From Chelonoidis abingdonii (taxonomy: Eukaryota > Chordata > Testudines > Testudinidae): a DNA stretch of 64,000 nucleotides. The stretch is from assembly GCF_003597395.2 (NCBI RefSeq), contig NC_133778.1, forward strand, positions 20,576,673 through 20,640,672. Direction: 5' to 3'. Under the pieces are notes generated by a model. The model worked only from the letters and a program-made list of their open reading frames with translations. It was not told the origin of the DNA and did not search any database. The first letter of the stretch is position 1. The number at the start of each line of letters is the position of its first letter. A program made the translations under genes and the position numbers. Positions 61,201 to 64,000 of the stretch are shown piece after piece.

Positions 61201-63953
61201 AATCGAAGAAGAACCCACAAATTGGTTTCAGTAATTGGCTTTGATAAATTATTAGCAAAACAGTACCTTATCCTCACTTGCTCACTGTACAGCTTTTTCT
61301 TGTGTTGTCCCAAATTTTTCAGTCTCTCTGATTTTACTGAAGGATTCAAATATTTCCTGAGTTCATCAAACCATTGGGTGGTACTGTCTACAATATCAAT
61401 GCTAATTACTCACTTTAATATCAGTATTTTCCTTCTGTAGCTGAAACATTCTGATGCAGATCTTCGGAAGACCACTAAACATTCCATGTTTGTTCGGATT
61501 CCACCACGTGAAGACAGAACAGATCCTGAAAGGTTCTTAAGAATCATTTTAGTTAGTGATATTTAAAAATATCATGGGCATCTATGTGTCTGTCCACGTG
61601 TTGTTTATATGACATTTCACAATGTAACTATTGCAAGTAAGTACTGTTAATTCAGCAGTCATGCTTTCTGCATTACTGGGGAAAAACATTTTCTAATAGT
61701 CAACCTAAACTGGAGGAATTTAGGATCATACTTCTTTGTCTTCCTTTCATCTATTCTGCATGAAGATAAGGAGGAAAGGAAAGGAGAGTTCCCCAGGACT
61801 TTCTCCTTTCCCCCACCTCTGCAACCATAACACTTCAGTAACGGCCAGTGGAGCTCACTAACTGTGTATGCAGTACCTGCTAAGGGCCAGATCCTGCAAC
61901 AGGATATGCAGAAGTGTACCCCTACCTCCATTGAAGTCAGTTGGGCTCCATGCAAGCACAGGGTCTGCTCATGTAGATTCTGTTGCAGGATCTGATCCTT
62001 AGTGTTTGGCACTTCATTCATAGATAGAGTGAGCAGAACACTGACTTCTTCCTTGCAGACATAGTGTCTGGGTATGAAAGCTACTGGTCAAGGCTCCCAT
62101 CTGTTGTACATGTGCTTTCTGAGCTCTAACTATGGAATGGGCCTGACAACCTTCTTCCATTCCTACAGAGGTATTATGGCTCTTCTCTCTCTCTCTCTCC
62201 CCCCCCATACCCTACACTATCAGCAGTAGAACAGAGGTTCATGACTGAGTCACAGACATGGTATCATGATAACACATGTTGAAAATGGTCAGAACCATCC
62301 ATTTAGTCCAGAAACTTGTCAATCATCTCAACATGTCTGTTTGTCTGTTTGTGACATAATACTGTCACCATGGCAATGCAGGCTGATGGGATGGCTCCAA
62401 AATGCAAAGCCAAATGGCAAATGTTTCATAATTTAAAAATAAATTAATGTACAGCCATCAGAATTGTTTGGTGTTCCTAGTGACACAATAGACCATGGAT
62501 ATCACTGCTGTAGGCGTATATTCTGAGTACAAAAATCATGAAGCAAGAAAAATACCTTTTTTATAGTCTGATAATGGATCTTTACAAAATAGAATTTTAT
62601 AAAAAATTATAAAATGATTTTTCTCTTAGCTGAGAGAGAGCATGAGAAATTTCAAACTAAAAGTCATATTTTTTCAGAAAGTGTGTGAAAAAAATGACTT
62701 ATACAGCGTGCTTTCTTAACCATAGCTATAGCATTGTTTTTTTCATTCAAGAATAATCACTTTGGACCATCTGTCATCATTATGAGATGAGGGACTTCTC
62801 TTCCCCTTCCAAAATAAAATCTGAACATCTAAGATCCTGGGGGGAGACATCTAATTTATTACCTGTGACATTACAGTGACCCTGAAGTAGCACAGATTAT
62901 TTATGGTTTTGTAAAGATGCTTTGTGCATTATCCTTACACAGTTTTCTTCTACTACTGATCTTATAATGGTTTGTTTTATTGCAGTAATATTACCACATC
63001 ACAACACGTGGGGTACCGAGCATTCTTATCCCCAGACCTGAATGTGAGAGAAGAGACTCTTGAGAAGGATATTCCTACAATATCTGGTGTGTCTTCTGAT
63101 GGTTTAGAAATGCCTCCTCGAAACAGGCAAGAAATGCACTTTTGTACAGAGGAGACAAAATGGATTCCTTCTTATTTAACTTGTGCCCTTAGCCTCATTG
63201 TTCTTTAAAAAAGTAGTAATAATAGTTTTGATTTGGGGGCATGAGTAGGTACTTACTGGTTCTGCCTTCACGCTGTGCAGAGTCATGCTTCATAATCTGC
63301 ACTGATGGCGGCACAGTCACATGCAGTCTTTCTCTTTATCTGCTAATTTTACTGTCTGTGACTTGATTATACCAGTACAGACATTCACCCAGAAAAGATG
63401 TTGTTAGGAAATAGAGAGTTGGTCTTATAAATAAAGGAAGAACCAGAGTAAAGCTAATGTGGTACATTCATTTATGGAAGTATTCAAAGAAGAGGAGCAG
63501 ATAGGAATGAGAAGAGGATGACCTCTTTGATGAGCATCTCAGTTGCAATTGCTGTCACCTGTCTGTCTGACAGCATAGTGGAAGAATACCCTTCAAATTA
63601 CTCTGGTGGGCCTGTCATTAAAACAAAGTGAGTTGGTGAGGAAAATGTCTATTGTAATGATATATGTGTACTGAATCTAGAGTTCTTATGTTTTTTAACT
63701 GTACAGCAACTGTAAATGCCAAAAAATGTGAGTTCATGCAATAAGTTGTTTGGCCTTTTCCTTAGTTACATACTGTAGTCACTGATGAACAACCCTGCAA
63801 GTTTAGATATAAACATCTTGACTGATTCTTCACTTTAGATTGGAAAAAATGAAAAAGGAATATCGGAGTCTGAAAACATGGCCTGAAAAGGCTGAGTATT
63901 TAGACCAACTCATCATGAAAAGGGGACCTAAAATGACAACAGAGCAGAATATG
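31139..63953 (+). CDS. C2CD6: C2CD6 gene, 5' eleven exons (C2 domain containing 6, CatSper tau)
   Basis: C2CD6 (formerly ALS2CR11) is a C2-domain protein of the sperm CatSper calcium channel complex, reported to carry the complex to the flagellum. Coding exons are 31139-31285, 33713-33796, 35079-35130, 39221-39372, 41079-41201, 42705-42749, 44968-45036, 61441-61532, 62986-63126, 63574-63627 and 63839-63953. All phases agree and give 358 residues. Residues 78-224 form the C2-like domain (GCLAVHVKVCKDFTSK through CTAEVEFMFCYGSFGYGYSH), followed by MKKEYRSLKTWPEKAEYLDQ. The gene continues past the window. Identification rests on position directly after TMEM237 on the same strand, as in mammals, and on the recognised C2 region. 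One intron is 16.4 kb and full of transposons. Confidence 0.88.
31290..32290. repeat. G-rich minisatellite in C2CD6 intron 1
   Basis: Units of about 40-45 bp built from GGTGTGGAGGGCTGGTGAGG and TGTGGGGGTGTTGGAGGGT repeat across the block, most regular at 31440-31930. The + strand is almost free of C. Units differ by small changes. Open frames here are repeat translations. Confidence 0.9.
32300..32980. other. C2CD6 intron 1, nothing recognised
   Basis: AT-rich intron between the minisatellite and the hAT MITE at 32989. No element was recognised. Confidence 0.45.
32989..33298. mobile_element. hAT MITE, copy B of a pair
   Basis: Runs from CAGGGGTCAGCAACCTTTG to GGTTGCCTACTGCTG and is flanked by a perfect 8-bp duplication, TGGTAGAT (32981-32988 and 33299-33306). 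It shares its interior with the copy at 30128-30421. Confidence 0.92.
33713..33796 (+). CDS. C2CD6: C2CD6 exon 2
   Basis: The acceptor is ACTTTTGGTAG after a T-rich tract, and the donor is GTATGT. The exon gives 28 codons (FLQKILKPSDKGTEQPAD...), phase 0 both sides. A second acceptor, TTCTTGCAG, 9 nt inside would drop three residues in frame, so either could be used. Confidence 0.78.
33814..34125. mobile_element. hAT MITE just after C2CD6 exon 2
   Basis: The ends CACTGGTTCTCCGACAG and AGTTTGAGAACCCCTG are imperfect inverted repeats of the CAGTGGTTCTC hAT type. AGTAGTCTGTGGTACTTGG matches the variety with a GGTCCGTGGTA-like core. The left end lies 17 bp after the exon. The target duplication is unclear (5 of 8). 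Confidence 0.6.
34126..35078. other. C2CD6 intron with SINE-like piece
   Basis: GATCAGGCACTGTACAACTA through CTGTCTCCAGGAGCTCGC (34350-34420) resembles a decayed MIR-type SINE. The rest shows no recognised feature. Confidence 0.4.
35079..35130 (+). CDS. C2CD6: C2CD6 exon 3, start of C2 domain
   Basis: The acceptor is GATTTCATTAG and the donor GTATCC. The exon encodes VGCLAVHVKVCKDFTSK, the first beta strand of the C2 domain. Phase 0 in, phase 1 out. Confidence 0.85.
35131..35670. other. C2CD6 intron, nothing recognised
   Basis: AT-rich, with no recognised repeat up to the hAT transposon at 35680. Confidence 0.45.
36353..36530. repeat. Three tandem units of about 60 bp
   Basis: CAGCACTTTCAAGCT occurs at about 36367, 36424 and 36485. 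Each is followed by CTTATRTGYCCC and preceded by GGRTCAA. It looks like an internal LTR enhancer-type repeat, but no function is shown. Confidence 0.85.
37076..37709 (+). mobile_element. Penelope-like retroelement, 3' fragment
   Basis: The frame 37089-37385 encodes MYIGQTGQSLHKRINGHKSD and PVGEHFNLPGQSI, a GIY-YIG-like endonuclease domain as in the C-terminus of Penelope-like elements. TGATGACT flanks it on both sides (37068-37075 and 37710-37717). The 3' tail has CCGATGAAGTGAGTTGTAGC then CCACGAAAGC, a hammerhead-like pattern. It is 5' truncated and nested in the LTR. Confidence 0.8.
37089..37385 (+). pseudogene. GIY-YIG endonuclease domain of Penelope element
   Basis: 98 codons are open to a natural TAA. 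YIGQTGQSL supplies the YIG part and the Arg is in KRINGH. The upstream reverse transcriptase and the GIY strand are lost by truncation, so the protein is not functional. Confidence 0.75.
38620..39220. other. C2CD6 intron, nothing recognised
   Basis: It contains a poly-C run near 38652 and AT-rich DNA. No repeat was recognised. Confidence 0.45.
39221..39372 (+). CDS. C2CD6: C2CD6 exon 4, C2 domain
   Basis: The acceptor GACCCTCAG was chosen over ATATACAG 11 nt downstream because only it keeps phase with exon 3. The exon encodes NIQKNTNLLLRITVNQVMKC through HFEDVKYFSVQ, then donor GTATTA. Phase 1 in, phase 0 out. Confidence 0.85.
39373..41078. other. C2CD6 intron, possible decayed LTR
   Basis: The stretch 40338-40845 starts TGTGATGGGATTC and ends GCTATTACA, as an antisense LTR might, but no target duplication is visible. 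Nothing else was recognised. Confidence 0.3.
41079..41201 (+). CDS. C2CD6: C2CD6 exon 5, C2 domain
   Basis: The acceptor is TAATTTTCAG and the donor GTGGGT. The exon gives 41 codons with VPRRQQDERNRIILELVGF and GSATVHLYEVIK, the central strands of the C2 fold. Phase 0 both sides. Confidence 0.92.
41400..41885. repeat. MIR-like SINE split by a palindromic MITE
   Basis: AGTTGGTACTTATATTGTTC and CTTTGAAGTGCCTAC (41411-41455) plus ACTAGGATTTGAACTCACAA (41807-41830) look like the two halves of a MIR-type SINE. A palindromic MITE with TCCTGCAAC and GTTTGCAGGATC ends (41601-41725) lies between them. Confidence 0.5.
41910..42554. mobile_element. Solo LTR (Ty3/gypsy-like)
   Basis: The 645-bp block runs from TGTGATGGGGC to ACTTTGTCACA, with GTGT on both sides (41906-41909 and 42555-42558). 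TTTAAAAAGG near 42130 may be its TATA-like box. It resembles the leader of the gypsy element at 45.4 kb in style. There is no internal region. Confidence 0.82.
42705..42749 (+). CDS. C2CD6: C2CD6 exon 6
   Basis: The acceptor is CACTCACCCAG after a long pyrimidine tract, and the donor GTAGGA. The exon encodes KGHFIETCAMRIGNM. Phase 0 both sides. Confidence 0.88.
42750..44028. other. C2CD6 intron, unassigned
   Basis: GCATAACCCTTGAGGG and CCATAACCCTTGAGGG appear about 200 bp apart (43325 and 43527), so the stretch may contain an unrecognised repeat. No coding signal was seen. Confidence 0.35.
44029..44690. mobile_element. GC-rich hAT MITE relative
   Basis: The left end CAGGGCTGGCCTTACCCATA matches that of 25539-26001, and the core shares CCCGCCTCTTCCTGCCCC and CCTGAGGACTGCAACAGGG. 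The right end is unclear. Open frames of up to 218 codons on the minus strand arise from this composition. Confidence 0.65.
44968..45036 (+). CDS. C2CD6: C2CD6 exon 7, end of C2 domain
   Basis: The acceptor is ACATTTTCAG and the donor GTTAGG. The exon encodes VFCTAEVEFMFCYGSFGYGY then SHQ. Phase 0 both sides. It precedes the 16.4 kb intron. Confidence 0.9.
46029..46745 (+). pseudogene. Gypsy gag with SCAN-like capsid domain
   Basis: From ATG 46029 the frame gives MEEALRLLAQQWAAALDQQA and is interrupted by stops. It then reopens in the same frame at 46503 for 80 codons matching the SCAN-type helix bundle (W/RPEAR...AELIIFEQFL). SCAN domains of vertebrate zinc-finger genes are thought to derive from this gag family. 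There is no zinc-finger array here, so it is the retroelement, not a host gene. Confidence 0.7.
46965..47856 (+). mobile_element. Solo LTR inside the gypsy element
   Basis: The 892-bp block starts TGTGACATTC and ends GAATGTCACA, perfect 10-bp inverted ends. It is flanked by an exact 5-bp duplication, CCCAC (46960-46964 and 47857-47861). An AATAAA signal lies near 47479. It separates the gag capsid and knuckle regions of the host element and so inserted later. Confidence 0.93.
48618..48911 (+). pseudogene. Gypsy integrase zinc-binding domain fragment
   Basis: An open stretch encodes EILKLAHQVPIVSHLGQENT, then FFWPRIHMKIRDYCVSCPDH. The two His and CVSC form the HHCC zinc site (H2C2) before the integrase core. 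The DDE core is absent because CR1 sequence follows at once. Confidence 0.75.
48911..50092 (+). mobile_element. CR1 LINE, reverse transcriptase part and 3' end
   Basis: Frames with stops give LKDREQRVGINGKFSEWRG and PPRVSPRNQFYQFIHKWS, degenerate forms of CR1 reverse transcriptase. The 3' end has GGACCTTTGGTCTGACC and CATTCTTATGTTCTTAA, the usual tail. Its 5' part is the reverse complement of 54211-54300. Confidence 0.85.
50303..51190 (+). mobile_element. LTR, truncated at 3' end
   Basis: It starts TGTGAGAGTACATAAG. AAAAAATATATAAGTGGG near 50779 serves as TATA box and TTTAATAAAATCAC near 51070 as poly(A) signal. The last 245 bp are the same family as the antisense block at 29412-30127. The 3' end is lost where CR1 begins near 51195. 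Confidence 0.7.
51195..51835 (-). mobile_element. CR1 LINE, endonuclease region
   Basis: Minus-strand frames give VGIYYQPPDKDGDSNCEMLR and IIMGDFNYPHVDWIY, the AP-endonuclease motifs (GDFN) of CR1 ORF2. A frameshift near 51500 separates them. Both ends are truncated. Confidence 0.85.
51837..53985. mobile_element. DNA transposon, mariner/Tigger-like, interrupted
   Basis: The left end CAGTAACTTCTCGGTTAACG follows TA. CATAAGAATTAATGTAAG and the right-hand ATTGATCAGCAATGTAACAA match a familiar turtle DNA element. It is split by the hAT at 52316-53490 and its right end is lost into CR1. No transposase frame is visible. Confidence 0.6.
52316..53490. mobile_element. hAT MITE with C-rich core and tandem GC repeats
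   Basis: The left end CAGTAATGAGCTGCC and right end CCAGCTCACCACTG are inverted, with an 8-bp duplication, CGCTGATC and CGCTGACC (7 of 8). TTAACAACAGGTTCC and TTAACAACCGGTTCC recur subterminally. The core is C-rich (52340-52760), followed by units of about 65 bp with AACCAGCACCAGCACC (52890-52990). Long frames on both strands are compositional. Confidence 0.8.
53986..54760 (-). mobile_element. CR1 LINE fragment
   Basis: The minus-strand frame 54180-53971 gives VVADNFGSSDHELIQFKLDG, the SDH motif at the end of the endonuclease domain. Upstream sequence to 54760 continues ORF2 in reverse. Part of it (54211-54300) is inverted relative to 48911-49012. Confidence 0.85.
54761..55160. other. C2CD6 intron, nothing recognised
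   Basis: Between CR1 and the DIRS-2 end. It may be further decayed CR1 but no motif is clear. Confidence 0.35.
55161..55350. repeat. DIRS-2 terminal inverted repeat (3' end)
   Basis: TTCTTCGAAGATGTGTTGCTC, GTGCACGCTCGT and AGCAACTCCGGCGGGCC match, in reverse complement, the other end at 61020-61214. Confidence 0.88.
55383..55480. repeat. DIRS-2 internal complementary region
   Basis: Left half (GGATATGAGCAACACATCTT near 55383-55420) is complementary to the outer edge at 55161-55195. Right half (GATTGCTCTCATATCCATTC near 55443-55470) is complementary to the outer edge at 61180-61214. Such a region, used to circularise the cDNA, is specific to DIRS elements. Confidence 0.82.
55490..56600 (-). 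pseudogene. DIRS-2 tyrosine recombinase pseudogene
   Basis: Minus-strand pieces show KVYLAAFHFHPGGDGD-like, WSLNWLLARLMFPP-like and AERVKGLPVSFSEDLLVSDG segments in several frames. They correspond to a DIRS recombinase broken by frameshifts and stops. The enzyme would have integrated circular cDNA. No intact catalytic Arg-His-Arg-Tyr set can be followed. Confidence 0.65.
56723..58345 (-). pseudogene. DIRS-2 reverse transcriptase and RNase H ORF, one in-frame stop
   Basis: The frame is open from 58345 to 56723 except for a TGA at 57599-57601. The reverse transcriptase part has NMQDAYFHIA (residues 111-120), FGLSTAPQVFTK and YLDD at 57823-57812. The RNase H part has MDAS, VREL, FTDN and NLADHLSR, which supply the four acidic residues. 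Both domains look complete. The ORF may begin upstream of the first Met by overlap with ORF1. Confidence 0.88.
58469..60832 (-). pseudogene. DIRS-2 gag-like ORF1, one in-frame stop
   Basis: The frame runs from ATG 60832 to TGA 58471-58469 and is broken only by a TGA at 60202-60200. The N-terminus carries Cys pairs (CSACKK and CLKCLGES). The middle is a long Arg-Ser region around 60150-59850 and a proline-rich stretch. The C-terminal half contains YMVPSKVYEYLYVHPPP and FKELLPQDARQEFSAILEEG, typical of DIRS ORF1, and a basic tail. About 787 codons including the stop. Confidence 0.82.
61020..61214. repeat. DIRS-2 terminal inverted repeat (5' end)
   Basis: GGCCCGCCGGAGTTGCTAGG, ACGAGCGTGCAC and GGAATGGATATGAGCAA are inverted relative to 55161-55350. 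It precedes ORF1 and probably holds the element's promoter. Confidence 0.88.
61441..61532 (+). CDS. C2CD6: C2CD6 exon 8
   Basis: The acceptor is TTTCCTTCTGTAG and the donor GTTCTT. The exon encodes LKHSDADLRKTTKHSMFVRI then PPREDRTDPE. Phase 0 in, phase 2 out. The donor's +3 to +6 are weak. Confidence 0.85.
61533..62985. other. C2CD6 intron with palindromic MITE
   Basis: The palindromic CAGATCCTGCAAC repeat occupies 61883-62001, with GTTGCAGGATCTG at its other end. A TCTC run lies near 62185. Nothing else was recognised. Confidence 0.5.
62986..63126 (+). CDS. C2CD6: C2CD6 exon 9, GC donor
   Basis: The acceptor is TTTTATTGCAG. The exon encodes NITTSQHVGYRAFLSPDLNV through GLEMPPRN. Phase continuity with exon 10 requires the exon to end at AACAG, followed by GCAAGA, a GC-type donor. 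Phase 2 both sides. Confidence 0.8.
63574..63627 (+). CDS. C2CD6: C2CD6 exon 10
   Basis: The acceptor is CTGTCTGTCTGACAG and the donor GTGAGT. The exon encodes IVEEYPSNYSGGPVIKT, phase 2 both sides, compatible with exons 9 and 11. Confidence 0.78.
63839..63953 (+). CDS. C2CD6: C2CD6 exon 11, last in window
   Basis: The acceptor is CTTCACTTTAG and the donor GTAACT. The exon encodes LEKMKKEYRSLKTWPEKAEY then LDQLIMKRGPKMTTEQNM, a charged helical stretch. Phase 2 in, phase 0 out. The gene continues to the right. Confidence 0.88.
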
Positions 63954-64000
63954 GTAACTAGAGAGCATGTAGAAAGCATTCTGCATACATTCTATTATTG

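Larger units (their letters stand above)
55161..61214 (-). mobile_element. DIRS-type retrotransposon, well preserved (DIRS-2)
   Basis: The element is read on the minus strand from 61214 to 55161. It has inverted terminal repeats of about 190 bp (61214-61020 and 55161-55350) and an internal complementary region next to its 3' terminal repeat (55383-55480). Between them lie gag-like ORF1 (60832-58469), reverse transcriptase and RNase H (58345-56723) and a decayed tyrosine recombinase (about 56600-55490). There is no target duplication, as expected for recombinase-mediated insertion. It is CpG-rich and far less decayed than the DIRS at 15-20.8 kb. It sits antisense in a C2CD6 intron. Confidence 0.9.

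Noticed and set aside
1..64000. CRISPR array, operon, riboswitch, tRNA or rRNA gene
   Set aside because: None was seen. The window is eukaryotic intron and exon sequence with transposons.

Overview
This is a vertebrate nuclear genome window, almost certainly from a reptile and most likely a turtle. That inference rests on long introns with GT-AG splice sites, CR1 LINEs, several hAT and Harbinger families, two DIRS-type tyrosine-recombinase retrotransposons, a Penelope-type element, a Ty3/gypsy element whose gag looks like a SCAN domain, and numerous solo LTRs. There are no bacterial-type operons, tRNA or rRNA genes, or CRISPR arrays. Exons were placed by eye from reading frame, splice consensus and phase continuity. 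Repeat family names are from recognition, not from a database search.

Two host genes lie head to tail on the + strand. TMEM237 (about 302-26725) is complete in its coding part: 13 exons, about 395 codons, four membrane segments. It encodes a ciliary transition-zone protein. After a 4.4 kb repeat-filled intergenic region, C2CD6 starts at a CpG island near 31.0 kb. Eleven phase-consistent exons encode its first 358 residues, including a C2-like domain, and the gene runs off the right edge. C2CD6 is the sperm CatSper-associated C2 protein (CatSper tau). Both genes act in cilia or flagella, and their order and orientation match the mammalian TMEM237-C2CD6 arrangement.

Everything else is mobile DNA or unassigned intron. 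0-15 kb: TMEM237 introns with a hAT MITE, a mariner-like MITE, an antisense LTR, a Harbinger transposon with a hAT nested inside it, and CR1. 15-21.7 kb: an old DIRS element whose inverted terminal repeat ends 33 bp before a TMEM237 exon, and a solo LTR inserted in the splice donor of that same exon. 21.7-31 kb: the last TMEM237 exons, then a second Harbinger, GC-rich repeats and an LTR. 31-45 kb: the first seven C2CD6 exons, a G-rich minisatellite, and a three-level nest (hAT containing an LTR containing Penelope). 45-61.4 kb: one 16 kb C2CD6 intron holding a gypsy element split by a solo LTR, CR1 copies, a hAT inside another DNA transposon, and a 6 kb DIRS element with terminal and internal complementary repeats and nearly open reading frames. 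61.4-64 kb: four more C2CD6 exons.

The most notable observations are the LTR whose 5-bp target duplication is the TMEM237 splice donor itself, an exon bracketed by two retroelements within tens of bases, a candidate 5- or 11-nt TMEM237 micro-exon, a likely GC-AG intron in C2CD6, the well-preserved DIRS element, and the SCAN-like gag.
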